This document shows positions 25,812 to 34,099 of a stretch of DNA of 64,000 nucleotides, one piece after another. Source of the DNA: Herbaspirillum sp. LeCh32-8 (GTDB lineage Bacteria > Pseudomonadota > Gammaproteobacteria > Burkholderiales > Burkholderiaceae_D); assembly GCF_017814915.1 (NCBI RefSeq), contig NZ_JAGIPZ010000004.1, positions 286,071 through 350,070 on the forward strand, written 5' to 3'. Under the pieces are notes generated by a model that saw only the letters and a list, made by a program, of their open reading frames with translations, was not told where the DNA came from and did no database searches. The position numbers and the translations under genes were made by a program. Numbering within the stretch: position 1 is the first letter of the stretch; each line of letters starts with the position of its first letter.

Positions 25812-25877
25812 TTAAGCCCATCCCCACCCCGCCCCTCCCCTTGAAGGGGAGGGAGAATTCTTTAGCTGGATACTCAC
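25812..25877 (-). CDS. Possible 21-codon leader ORF before the DUF559 gene
   Basis: GTG start at 25877 preceded by AAGGAGATTTGGC; the TAA at 25814-25812 is directly followed by the ATG of the DUF559 gene in the same frame. The peptide starts MSIQLKN and then reads through repeat copy B (PSPSRGGAGWGW). The ribosome-binding segment is a 12-base duplicate of the one before the thiolase gene. It could allow coupled translation of the nuclease gene, or be only a by-product of the duplication. Confidence 0.3.
   Translation of the reverse strand: MSIQLKNSPSPSRGGAGWGWA
25817..25855 (-). repeat. Palindromic G/C-rich repeat, copy B (inverted)
   Basis: 39 bases, the reverse complement of copies A and C with two differences from A. 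It lies directly upstream of the DUF559 start and supplies the G-rich stretch before the ATG. Confidence 0.9.
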
Positions 25878-25895
25878 GCCAAATCTCCTTGAACA

Positions 25896-25936
25896 CTCCC
25901 TCCCCTTCAAGGGGAGGGTTGGGGTGGGGATGGGTT
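25896..25936 (+). repeat. Palindromic G/C-rich repeat, copy C
   Basis: 41 bases, 40 of them identical to copy A and in the same orientation, three bases before the stop codon of the HADH-ECH gene. The 12-base segment CAAATCTCCTTG lies beside both A (25421-25432) and C (25880-25891), two and four bases away. Confidence 0.9.
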
Positions 25937-25939
25937 GTC

Positions 25940-28327
25940 TTAATTGCGCACAGGCTTGCCGGTTTGCATCATTCCCATGATCCGTTCCTGCGTCTTGGGG
26001 TTATTGAGCAACTCCATGAAGAACCTGCGCTCGATGTCGAGCAACCACTGTTCGTTGACGACGCTGCCTTCTTCCACTTCACCGCCGGCGACCGTCTCGG
26101 CAATCATCTTGCCCAGCTTGAAGTCGTGGGCCGAGATGAAGCCGCCGTCGCGCATGTTGACCAGCTGCGCCATGATGGTGGCCAGGCCGTTGCGGCCCAC
26201 CACCGGCACTTGCGGCGGCAGCGGCGCGCGGTAGCCGGAGTCGAACATGGCGCGCGCTTCCACCTTGGCCACGTGCAGCAGCTCGTAGGGGTTGAAGACG
26301 ACTACGTCATTGTCCTTCAGGTAACCCAGTTTCTTGGCTTCCAGCGCCGACTTGGAGACGTTGGCGGTAGCCGCGGCCAGCATGTAGTCCTTCAGGAATT
26401 GCAGGATGTCGTTGCCCTTGGCTTCCTTGGCCGCGCGCACCGCTGCTTCCTTCAGGCCGCCGCCGGCCGGGATCAGGCCCACGCCCACTTCCACCAGGCC
26501 GATGTAGGACTCGATCGAGACCACGCGCTTGGCGGTGTGCAGCAGCAGTTCGCAGCCGCCGCCCAGGGCCAGGCCGGCCACCGCGGCGACCACCGGCACG
26601 TTGGCGTACTTCAGGCGCTGGTGCGCCTGTTGCAGCTGGTGCACCACCGGCTCGATGGCCTTGACGCCGCCCGACATGAACAGCGGCAGCATCGACTGCA
26701 GGTCGGCGCCGGCGGAGAAGGCGCCGCCTTCGGCTGCATCCGGATGCCAGATCACCAGGCCCTTGAAGTTCTTCTCGGCCTCGGTCACGGCCTTGTTCAT
26801 GCCATCGATCACGCCCTGGCCGATCACGTGCATCTTGGTCTTGAAGGACAGGATCAGCACGTCGTCGTTCTGGTGCCAGACGCGTACCGATTCGTCTTCG
26901 AAGAAAGTGGTGCCGGCGCTCTTGCCGTCGGCTGCGCCCTCGCCCACCAGCGGCGCGCGGAAGGCCTGGCGCTGGTACACCGGCAGTTCGGAGCGGGCCA
27001 CGTCGGCCTTCTTCGAGGGCGAGTACGAACCCTTGGCACCATGCACGCCTTCACGGCCGTCGAAGACCCAGTCGGGCAGCGGCGCGGTCGACAGTGCCTT
27101 GCCGGCATCGATGTCTTCCTTCACCCATTGCGCGACCTGCTTCCAGCCGGAAGCCTGCCAGGTTTCGAAGGGACCGACGCTCCAGCCGAAGCCCCAGCGC
27201 ATGGCGAAGTCGAGGTCGCGCGCGTTGTCGGCGATCGACTCCAGGTGCACCGCGATGTAGTGGAAGGCGTCGCGGAAGATGGCCCACAGGAACTGGCCTT
27301 GCGGGTTGGTCGAGTCGTGCAGCGCCTTCATGCGCTTGACCGGATCCTTTTCCTTCAGGATGCGGCCGATGATGTCGTCGGCCTTGGCGCCGCCCGGGAC
27401 GTAATCGCCCTTGGCCGGGTCGATGCGCAGGATGTCCTTGCCCACCTTCTTGTAGAAGCCGGCGCCGCTCTTCTGGCCCAGCGCGCCCTGCTCGACCAGC
27501 TTGGCCAAGAGCGGCGGGGTGGCGTAGGAGGAGAAGAACGGGTCGTCCTTCAGGTTGTCCTGCATGGTCTTGATGACGTGGCCCATGGTATCCAGGCCCA
27601 CCACGTCGGCGGTGCGGAAGGTGCCGGACTTGGCGCGGCCCAGCTTGGCGCCGGTCAGGTCGTCGACCACGTCGACCGACAGGCCGTATTTTTCAGCTTC
27701 GATCACGGTGGCCAGGATGCCGAACACGCCGACCCGGTTGGCCACGAAGTTGGGCGTGTCGAAGGCGCGCACCACGCCCTTGCCGAGGGTTGTGGTGAGG
27801 AAGGCTTCCAGCTTGTCCAGGATGTCCGGCTGGGTGGAGGTAGTCGGGATCAGCTCGACCAGGTGCATGTAGCGCGGCGGGTTGAAGAAGTGCACGCCGC
27901 AGAATCGCGCCTTCAGGCCGGCGTCAAAGCCTTCGGCCAGCGCGTTGATCGACAGGCCCGAGGTGTTGGAGGCGAAGATGGTGTTGGCGCCGATATGCGG
28001 CGCGACCTTCTTGTACAGGTCGTGCTTCCAGTCCATGCGCTCGGCGATGGCTTCGATGATCAGGTCGCAGTCGGCCAGCTTGGCCAGGTCGTCCTCGTAG
28101 TTGGCGACCTCGATCAGGGCCGCGTCATCCTTGTTGCCCAGCGGCGCCGGGCTGAGTTTCTTCAGGTTCTCGATGGCGCGCTGGACGATGCCGTTCTTCG
28201 GACCTTCCTTGGCCGGCAGGTCGAACAGCACGACCGGCACGCGGGCGTTGATGCAGTGGGCGGCAATCTGGGCGCCCATGACGCCGGCGCCGAGCACGGC
28301 CACTTTTTTGACGATGAAATTGGACAC
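25940..28327 (-). CDS. 3-hydroxyacyl-CoA dehydrogenase / enoyl-CoA hydratase fusion
   Basis: A 795-residue bifunctional beta-oxidation enzyme. The dehydrogenase domain comes first: NAD motif VAVLGAGVMGAQIAAH at residues 9-24, catalytic His in GVHFFNPPRYMHLVELI, then the C-terminal HADH region (FVANRVGVFG). The crotonase domain follows from about 480, with FSAGADLQSML and AVAGLALGGGCELLLHTAKRVV. This HADH-then-ECH order is the FadN type, opposite to E. coli FadB. The start is GTG at 28327 after AAGGAGACTTGC. It lies downstream of the acyl-CoA dehydrogenase gene in the same operon. Confidence 0.93.
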   Translation of the reverse strand: MSNFIVKKVAVLGAGVMGAQIAAHCINARVPVVLFDLPAKEGPKNGIVQRAIENLKKLSPAPLGNKDDAALIEVANYEDDLAKLADCDLIIEAIAERMDWKHDLYKKVAPHIGANTIFASNTSGLSINALAEGFDAGLKARFCGVHFFNPPRYMHLVELIPTTSTQPDILDKLEAFLTTTLGKGVVRAFDTPNFVANRVGVFGILATVIEAEKYGLSVDVVDDLTGAKLGRAKSGTFRTADVVGLDTMGHVIKTMQDNLKDDPFFSSYATPPLLAKLVEQGALGQKSGAGFYKKVGKDILRIDPAKGDYVPGGAKADDIIGRILKEKDPVKRMKALHDSTNPQGQFLWAIFRDAFHYIAVHLESIADNARDLDFAMRWGFGWSVGPFETWQASGWKQVAQWVKEDIDAGKALSTAPLPDWVFDGREGVHGAKGSYSPSKKADVARSELPVYQRQAFRAPLVGEGAADGKSAGTTFFEDESVRVWHQNDDVLILSFKTKMHVIGQGVIDGMNKAVTEAEKNFKGLVIWHPDAAEGGAFSAGADLQSMLPLFMSGGVKAIEPVVHQLQQAHQRLKYANVPVVAAVAGLALGGGCELLLHTAKRVVSIESYIGLVEVGVGLIPAGGGLKEAAVRAAKEAKGNDILQFLKDYMLAAATANVSKSALEAKKLGYLKDNDVVVFNPYELLHVAKVEARAMFDSGYRAPLPPQVPVVGRNGLATIMAQLVNMRDGGFISAHDFKLGKMIAETVAGGEVEEGSVVNEQWLLDIERRFFMELLNNPKTQERIMGMMQTGKPVRN

Positions 28328-28535
28328 GCAAGTCTCCTTCTAGGTAAGCCTGGTAGCAAAGCAAAAACGGTTCGGATAACAGTTCGGATTGCAGGCGACG
28401 GCACGGCGACACAACTGAAAGCAAGGTAGCAAGGCGCCAATACAGCGAGATGACACTGTACGCCTTCCCTGCGCGGGCCGTCGTCTTGCGCCCGGGAAAT
28501 TTCCCTCCCCGGCGGTTTGCTTCTCTTCTTGACGC

Positions 28536-28560
28536 CGCCGCCGGCGCGAAGCCGGCGGCG
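28536..28560. other. Strong hairpin between acyl-CoA dehydrogenase and HADH-ECH genes
   Basis: Perfect 10-bp stem CGCCGCCGGC / GCCGGCGGCG with a 5-base loop and no T-run. It lies in a 296-base spacer inside the operon and may be an mRNA-stabilising or processing element. Confidence 0.5.
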
Positions 28561-28623
28561 CGGTGATGCTGTTGATGCTGCGGTGGTGCGAATGTTGCCG
28601 ATATTGCCGACAGCGGCGGACGG

Positions 28624-30414
28624 TCAGAACAGGTCTGCGTCCAGCGCCATCAGGTTGGCCGAGCCGGAACGCGCCTGACGGATCAGCATCGCGGTTTCCG
28701 GCAGCAGGCGCGCGAAGTAGAAGCGCGCGGTGGCCAGCTTGGCGGTGTAGAAAGTATCGCCGGAATCCTGCTTTTCCAGCGCAATCTTGGCCATGCGGGC
28801 GAACAGGTAGGAGAACACCAGGTGGCCCACCACGCGCAGGTAAGGCACGGCGGCGGCGCCGGCTTCGTCCTGGTTGGCGAAGGACTTCATGCCGATCTCC
28901 ATGGTCAGCTTGCTGACCTTGTCGCCGATGTCGGCCAGCGGCGAGACGAACTCGGACATGGATTCATCCGTGCCGTGCTCTTCCACGAAGGCCTGGATCA
29001 GCGCGCCGAACTTCTTCAGCTTGGCGCCGTTGTCCATCAGGATCTTGCGGCCCAGCAGGTCCAGCGACTGGATGGTGTTGGTGCCTTCGTAGATCATGTT
29101 GATGCGGGCGTCGCGCACGTATTGCTCCATGCCCCATTCGGAGATGTAGCCGTGGCCGCCGTAGACCTGCAGGCACTCGGAGGTGGCGGTCCAGGCGTTG
29201 TCGGTCAGGAAGGCCTTCACCACCGGGGTCAAGAGCGCGACCAGGTCGGCCGAGTCCTTGCGCACTTCCTCGTCCGGGTGCGACAGCTCCTTGTCCAGCT
29301 CCAGCGCGACGTAGGAGGTGAAGGCGCGGCCGCCTTCGGCGTAGGCCTTGGCGGTCAACAGCATGCGGCGCACGTCGGGGTGCACGATGATCGGGTCGGC
29401 CGGCTTGTCGGCGGCCTTGATGCCGGACAGGCTGCGCATCTGCAGGCGATCCTTGGCGTACACCAGGGCGTTCTGGTAGGCCACTTCGGTCAGGCCCAGG
29501 CCCTGCATGCCCACGCCCAGGCGGGCCGCGTTCATGAACACGAACATCGCCTGCAGGCCCTTGTGCGGCTGGCCGATCAGCCAGCCGGTGGCGCCGTCCA
29601 GGTTCATCTGGCAGGTGGCGTTGCCGTGGATGCCCATCTTTTCTTCGATGGCGCCGCAGAAGATCGGGTTGCGCGCGCCCAGCGAGCCGTCGGCGTTGGG
29701 CAGGAACTTGGGCACGATGAACAACGAGATGCCCTTGGAGCCTTGCGGCGCGTCCGGCAGGCGCGCCAGCACCAGATGGATGATGTTTTCGGAGACGTCG
29801 TTTTCGCCGGCGGAGATGAAGATCTTGTTACCGGTGATCTTGTAGGAGCCGTCGGCCTGCGGCTCGGCCTTGCTGCGCAACAGACCCAGGTCGGTGCCGC
29901 AATGTGCTTCGGTCAGGCACATGGTGCCGGTCCATTCGCCCGAGACCAGCTTGGGCAGGTACAGCGCCTTCTGTTCTTCCGAACCGTGCGCGTGCAGGCA
30001 CTCGTAGGCGCCGTGCGACAGGCCGGGGTACATGGTCCAGGCCTGGTTGCTGGAATTGAGCATCTCGTAGAACGAGTTGTTCAGCGTCAGCGGCAGGCCC
30101 TGGCCGCCGAACTCGGTATCACAGGACAGCGCCGCCCAGCCGGCTTCGACGTACTGCTTGTAGGCTTCCTTGAAGCCCTTGGGCGTGGTCACGGCCTTGG
30201 TTTCACGGTCGAAATGGCAGCCCTCGCGGTCGCCCGAGTGGTTCAGCGGGAACAGCACCTGCGAGGTGAACTTGCCGCCCTCCTCCAGCACCTGGTCGAT
30301 CAGCTCGCGGTTGGTCTCGGCGTGCGGCGGCAGGTCCTTGAAGACCTCTTCGACCTTGAGCAGCTCGTGCAGCACGAATTGCATGTCGCGCAGGGGGGCG
30401 TTGTATTGGGGCAT
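28624..30414 (-). CDS. Acyl-CoA dehydrogenase (with C-terminal extension)
   Basis: FAD enzyme that makes the first oxidation of acyl-CoA; 596 residues. Family motifs: GTMCLTEAHCGTDLGLLRS (FAD/substrate region), GNKIFISAGENDVSENI, QVYGGHGYISEWGMEQYVRDARI and MIYEGTNTIQSLDLLGRK, where the Glu is the probable catalytic base. A C-terminal extra domain of about 130 residues, as in DmdC-like and large ACADs, explains the length. It lies 18 bases downstream of a TetR gene, and both probably share a transcript. Confidence 0.92.
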   Translation of the reverse strand: MPQYNAPLRDMQFVLHELLKVEEVFKDLPPHAETNRELIDQVLEEGGKFTSQVLFPLNHSGDREGCHFDRETKAVTTPKGFKEAYKQYVEAGWAALSCDTEFGGQGLPLTLNNSFYEMLNSSNQAWTMYPGLSHGAYECLHAHGSEEQKALYLPKLVSGEWTGTMCLTEAHCGTDLGLLRSKAEPQADGSYKITGNKIFISAGENDVSENIIHLVLARLPDAPQGSKGISLFIVPKFLPNADGSLGARNPIFCGAIEEKMGIHGNATCQMNLDGATGWLIGQPHKGLQAMFVFMNAARLGVGMQGLGLTEVAYQNALVYAKDRLQMRSLSGIKAADKPADPIIVHPDVRRMLLTAKAYAEGGRAFTSYVALELDKELSHPDEEVRKDSADLVALLTPVVKAFLTDNAWTATSECLQVYGGHGYISEWGMEQYVRDARINMIYEGTNTIQSLDLLGRKILMDNGAKLKKFGALIQAFVEEHGTDESMSEFVSPLADIGDKVSKLTMEIGMKSFANQDEAGAAAVPYLRVVGHLVFSYLFARMAKIALEKQDSGDTFYTAKLATARFYFARLLPETAMLIRQARSGSANLMALDADLF

Positions 30415-30432
30415 GACAGTCTCCGGAACGGG

Positions 30433-31131
30433 TTAGGCGGCCTTCTTGGCTGCCGATTTGGAATTCTTGTTGGTGCTGCTGTATGCGGCGGCGTCGCTGC
30501 CCTGCGGGCGGTAGCTTTCGATCAGGCGGCGGAAGCTGGCCTCGGCACGCTCCACGCTGCCGGGGATGTGCAGGAAGCGGGCGTCGTGGTGCAGCGCCAG
30601 GATCAGGCCGTACATTTCATAGACCATCTGGCTGACGTCGATGTCGGGGCGCATGTGGCCGGCTTCGATAGCCTGCTTGATGCAGCGCTCCAGCGCGTCG
30701 CGCCAGGCCTGGACCATGGCCACCAGATGGTCGCGGATGGCGCCGGGGCGGTCGTCGTACTCCACCGCGCCGCTGATGTAGATGCAGCCCAGCGCAATTT
30801 CGACCGTGACCTGCTTGACCCAGCGCGCAAACATGGCTTCCAGTCGCGGCAGGCCGCGCGGCTCCTTGATCGAGGGGTAGAACACGTCCTGCTCGAAACG
30901 CATGTGATACAGGCGGACGACTTCGATCTGCAGGTCTTCACGCGAGCCGAAATGGGCGAACACGCCGGACTTGCTCATCTTCATCTTCTCGGCCAGCAGG
31001 CCGATGGTGAGCCCTTCCAGGCCGTCGCGGCTGGCCAGCTCCAGCGCCACGTCCAGGATGGCGGCGCGGGTCTGTTCGCCCTTGCGCAGGAATTTGGGGC
31101 GGGCGGTGGTCGCCTTGCTTGTCTCTGTCAT
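30433..31131 (-). CDS. TetR-family regulator of the beta-oxidation operon
   Basis: DNA-binding repressor of 232 residues. The N-terminal helix-turn-helix is GLTIGLLAEKMKMSKSGVFAHFGSREDLQ; the rest is an all-helical ligand domain, likely binding an acyl-CoA. The C-terminus is a basic tail rich in Lys, Ser and Ala. The ATG at 31131 is preceded by AAAGAG; a GTG eight codons upstream is the alternative. Its position, 18 bases before the acyl-CoA dehydrogenase gene, suggests that it controls the operon and itself. Confidence 0.9.
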   Translation of the reverse strand: MTETSKATTARPKFLRKGEQTRAAILDVALELASRDGLEGLTIGLLAEKMKMSKSGVFAHFGSREDLQIEVVRLYHMRFEQDVFYPSIKEPRGLPRLEAMFARWVKQVTVEIALGCIYISGAVEYDDRPGAIRDHLVAMVQAWRDALERCIKQAIEAGHMRPDIDVSQMVYEMYGLILALHHDARFLHIPGSVERAEASFRRLIESYRPQGSDAAAYSSTNKNSKSAAKKAA

Positions 31132-31346
31132 CGTTGTCTCTTTGGTATCCGCCACTTTGGCCGGCGGCGGGATCGGTTCGACCGGGGCGGCTCTTGCGGC
31201 CTCTTGTGCCGGAACCGCTTTTCTGCGAACTTCTAATTGTCCTCAGAATTTATTCGAACGATCGTACTATTATTCATCGCGCCACAAATGTCAAACAAAA
31301 AATCGGCGCGCTTCGGACGACAACGACTTTGCCGCCAGGCAATGCA

Positions 31347-31796
31347 TCAGGGAGTATCGGGAGGCCGCGGCGCGGCCGATGCGGCGCCCAGCAGGTCGTG
31401 GGCGTCAAGGATGGCGTAGACAATGGCGGGGTGACTTTCCAGGCACTTGCGGATCGCCGCCGGGATGGTTTCGCGGGTCTTCTTGCACAAGCCCGGCTGC
31501 TCGGCCAGCCGGATCTCCAGACCGCCGCGCACGGTGCGCACTTCCTCGGTGGCCGGGCTAATGTGCAGCACGATGCCGAGGTTCCTTTGCAGCAGCTTGC
31601 CTACGTGCAGCAGGTCGGCATAGGACTCGATGCGGCCGATGCGCTCGATCAGGCGCTTTTCTTCCTCGCGCGTCAGAAACAGGATGCGGGCGGCGTCCGA
31701 GCCGGGCTGGTCGAGCAGCAGCTCGCGCTCGCACGCGCACGCGCCGGGCGGACACTCCTTGCGGATGGGCTGCTGGAACAGGACTGCCTGGGACAT
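31347..31796 (-). CDS. Uncharacterised protein with a CPPGACACERE motif
   Basis: 149 residues, not recognised. Three Cys cluster in KECPPGACACERELLLD near residues 14-30, and a fourth and fifth occur in GLCKKTRE and IRKCLES. Helical segments such as LTREEEKRLIERIGRIESYADLLHVGKLL suggest a small all-alpha/alpha-beta protein, possibly metal-binding. GAAGGTGCAG precedes the ATG at 31796; the longer frame upstream lacks support. It lies between the TetR gene and hslR on the same strand. Function unknown. Confidence 0.7.
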   Translation of the reverse strand: MSQAVLFQQPIRKECPPGACACERELLLDQPGSDAARILFLTREEEKRLIERIGRIESYADLLHVGKLLQRNLGIVLHISPATEEVRTVRGGLEIRLAEQPGLCKKTRETIPAAIRKCLESHPAIVYAILDAHDLLGAASAAPRPPDTP

Positions 31797-31892
31797 CTGC
31801 ACCTTCGGAAGGAAAAGACTGGCCGGGGAAACCTTTCGCCATCTTACAACGAGGCGCTGCGGCGATGCAGCCTGCACCGGGGTCCGGCCAGC

Positions 31893-32267
31893 TTACGAGG
31901 AAGAACGATCCAGCAGCCTGCGGTCGCGCTTGGTGGGGCGGCCCTTGATCTCCGAGGCCGGCTCGCGAAACAGGCGATGGCGCTCGGCCTCGGCGTCGCG
32001 CCGGCGCATGCTCTCTTCGGTCTCGCTATAGAGCGTGGCGGCAACCGCGGCCGAGCCGCGCTTGTCGGCGATGCCGGTCACCACCACCTCCCACTCGGTG
32101 GAGCCGTTGTCGATCTTCAGCGCGTCGCCCGCCTTCACGTTGTGCGACGGTTTGGTGGATTCGCCGTTGAGCCTGACGCGGCCGCGGTCGATGGCGTCGG
32201 TGGCCAGCGAACGCGTCTTGAAGAAGCGCGCGGCCCAGCACCATTTGTCGATGCGGGTGGTGTCCAT
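31893..32267 (-). CDS. hslR: Hsp15-like S4-domain RNA-binding protein
   Basis: 124 residues. The S4 RNA-binding domain is at the N-terminus: RIDKWCWAARFFKTRSLATDAIDRGRVRLNGESTKPSHNVKAGD. The C-terminus is basic (RRRDAEAERHRLFREP; KGRPTKRDRRLLDRS), as in Hsp15, which binds stalled 50S subunits carrying nascent chain and tRNA. The start at 32267 is chosen because MDTTRIDKWCW begins the domain. Likely involved in ribosome rescue under heat stress. Confidence 0.9.
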   Translation of the reverse strand: MDTTRIDKWCWAARFFKTRSLATDAIDRGRVRLNGESTKPSHNVKAGDALKIDNGSTEWEVVVTGIADKRGSAAVAATLYSETEESMRRRDAEAERHRLFREPASEIKGRPTKRDRRLLDRSSS

Positions 32268-32356
32268 GGTGGTTTTGTTGCTGTTGGTGGAGACTTGATT
32301 GTACGGATTCGCGGCGCGGTGCGTGCGTCGTTGCACCTGATGGCCCGGCGCGGCGA

Positions 32357-32389
32357 ACGACACTGGGCCCCTGCTTTCGCAGGGGCGAC
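32357..32389 (+). repeat. REP-like repeat, forward copy (cluster 2)
   Basis: Element ACGACACTGGGCCCC...GGGGCGAC with core TGCTTTCGCA; matches the copies at 7.5 and 63.7 kb. Confidence 0.8.
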
Positions 32390-32412
32390 GGAGGTGGTTG
32401 ATCAGCTTGCCT

Positions 32413-32446
32413 GTCGTTCCTGAGAAAGCAGGAACCCGGCGTCGCT
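32413..32446 (-). repeat. REP-like repeat, inverted copy (cluster 2)
   Basis: GTCGTTCCTGAGAAAGCAGG followed by AACCCGGCGTCG; inverted relative to 32357-32389 and 23 bases away. Confidence 0.75.
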
Positions 32447-32590
32447 TATCGTCGCCACCGGGGCGTGACGAACGCAGAACAATCCCAACATGTGCCGGAA
32501 TGACAAAGCGTTTGCGCGCCTCCCAGGAAAAATACCGGCAACACCGCTATTGCCCACAAAGCAACTCGGAGGTGGGTGGTCAGCTTGCCT

Positions 32591-32625
32591 GTCGTTCCTG
32601 CGAAAGCAGGAATCCAGCGTCGTTT
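32591..32625 (-). repeat. REP-like repeat, second inverted copy (cluster 2)
   Basis: GTCGTTCCTGCGAAAGCAGG followed by AATCCAGCGTCG. It lies 178 bases from the previous inverted copy, within a duplicated segment. Confidence 0.75.
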
Positions 32626-32703
32626 GCCTACCGCAACATAACGCAAGCCTCCGGCTCCCGGCCCGCGCCGGGATGACGAGACGTTTGTATGCTTCCAAAG
32701 AAA

Positions 32704-32725
32704 AACGCCGGCAAGCGCCGGCGTT
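32704..32725 (-). terminator. Terminator of the second thiolase gene
   Basis: AACGCCGGC / GCCGGCGTT stem with a short loop followed by TTTC on the minus strand. It lies within the duplicated repeat unit. Confidence 0.75.
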
Positions 32726-32753
32726 CTTCATCAACACAAAGCGGGACAGCCGG

Positions 32754-33929
32754 TCAGCGTTCCACTGCCAGGGCCACGCCCATGCCGCCGCCGATACACA
32801 GGCTAGCCAGGCCTTTCTTGGCGTCGCGGCGGACCATTTCATGCAGCAGGGTCACCAGCACGCGGCAGCCAGAGGCGCCGATCGGGTGGCCCAGCGCGAT
32901 CGCGCCGCCGTTGACGTTGATCTTGCTGGTGTCCCAGCCCATCTGCTTGTTGACGGCGATGGCCTGTGCCGCGAAGGCTTCGTTGATTTCCATCAGGTCC
33001 AGGTCCTGCGGGGTCCAGCCGGCCTTCTTCAGGGTCAGCTGCGAGGCCGGTACCGGGCCCATGCCCATGATGCTCGGATCCAGGCCGGCCGAGGAGTAGG
33101 ACTTGATCTTCGCCAGCACCGGCAGGCCCAGCTCGGCAGCCAGCTTGGCCGAGGTCACCACCACGGCGGCGGCGCCGTCGTTGATGCCCGAGGCGTTGCC
33201 GGCGGTCACGGTGCCGGCCTTGTCGAAGGCCGGACGCAGCGTGCCCAGCGATTCGGCGGTGACGCCGTGCTTGACGAACTCGTCGGTGTCGAACACCACG
33301 GTTTCCTTCTTGCCCTTGATCTCGATAGGCACGATCTCATCCTTGAACTTGCCGGCCTTTTGCGCGGCTTCGGCCTTGTTCTGCGAGGCGGCAGCGAAGG
33401 CGTCCTGCTCTTCGCGCGAGATCTCGAACTTCTTGGCCACGTTCTCGGCGGTGATGCCCATATGGTATTGGTTGTAGACGTCCCACAGGCCGTCGACGAT
33501 CATGGTGTCGGTCAGCTTGGCGTCGCCCATGCGGAAGCCGTCGCGCGAATTGTTGAGCACGTGCGGCGAGGCGCTCATGTTCTCCTGGCCGCCGGCGATG
33601 ACGATCTGGGCGTCGCCGCACTTGATGGCCTGTGCCGCCAGCTGCACTGCCTTCAGGCCGCTGCCGCAGACCTTGCCGACCACGAAGGCCGGGACCATGT
33701 CGGGCAGGCCGGACTTGATCACCGCCTGGCGCGCCGTGTTCTGGCCTTGGCCGGCAGTCAGCACGTGGCCGAGGATGACTTCGCTGATGGCTTCCGGCTT
33801 GATGCCCGTCTTGGCCAGCAAGGCCTTGATGACTTGCGCGCCGAGGTCGGCAGCGGCGATCTTCGACAGGGAACCGCCGAATTTGCCGATTGCAGTTCTC
33901 TGTGCGGCAACAATGACGACATCATCCAT
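32754..33929 (-). CDS. Acetyl-CoA C-acetyltransferase (biosynthetic-type thiolase)
   Basis: Condenses two acetyl-CoA to acetoacetyl-CoA or the reverse; 391 residues. Active-site residues: C88 in [13 protein letters not shown], His in [16 protein letters not shown], and Cys in [15 protein letters not shown]. The sequence type is that of PhaA/AtoB, unlike the FadA-type thiolase at 24.2 kb. It stands alone, with no polyhydroxyalkanoate genes beside it. It may serve ketone-body, PHB or amino-acid metabolism. Confidence 0.93.
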   Translation of the reverse strand: MDDVVIVAAQRTAIGKFGGSLSKIAAADLGAQVIKALLAKTGIKPEAISEVILGHVLTAGQGQNTARQAVIKSGLPDMVPAFVVGKVCGSGLKAVQLAAQAIKCGDAQIVIAGGQENMSASPHVLNNSRDGFRMGDAKLTDTMIVDGLWDVYNQYHMGITAENVAKKFEISREEQDAFAAASQNKAEAAQKAGKFKDEIVPIEIKGKKETVVFDTDEFVKHGVTAESLGTLRPAFDKAGTVTAGNASGINDGAAAVVVTSAKLAAELGLPVLAKIKSYSSAGLDPSIMGMGPVPASQLTLKKAGWTPQDLDLMEINEAFAAQAIAVNKQMGWDTSKINVNGGAIALGHPIGASGCRVLVTLLHEMVRRDAKKGLASLCIGGGMGVALAVER

Positions 33930-34099
33930 AACTCGCTCCTTGATTTGAATTGGCAGGAAGGCAGCTCGGCCTTCCGTCGGAAACCCGGACGGCCATCTTA
34001 GTCCATTTCATCATGGAATGCGATACGGTGGATTTTCGGTATTTCATCAAATCGCCGGCCGCGGCGATCCGCCTTCAAGTGCGCGCAACTGACGCCAAA

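Larger units (their letters stand above)
32391..32725. repeat. Diverged tandem duplication, about 175-bp unit
   Basis: The first unit (from 32391) and the second (from 32569) share GAGGTGG..G.TCAGCTTGCC, the inverted REP-like copy, and a tail of the type GTTTG....GCcTCCcAgGaAAAA.aCCGGCAA. Offsets are 178 bases at the front and 173 at the end. Confidence 0.65.
32268..32753. other. Repeat-rich intergenic region
   Basis: No gene is supported in these 486 bases. They hold at least three copies of the CACTGGGTCCC-type repeat (32357-32389, 32413-32446, 32591-32625), a weaker one near 32653-32677, a diverged tandem duplication of about 175 bases, and the terminator of the downstream-pointing thiolase gene. 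Confidence 0.75.

Noticed and set aside
25435..25936. Three repeats considered as a CRISPR array
   Set aside because: One copy is inverted, spacings are unequal (about 340 and 40 bases), a gene lies between them and no cas gene is near.
25841..28429. 862-codon plus-strand frame opposite the HADH-ECH gene
   Set aside because: Antisense to a fully conserved bifunctional enzyme; the start includes the palindromic repeat only by chance.
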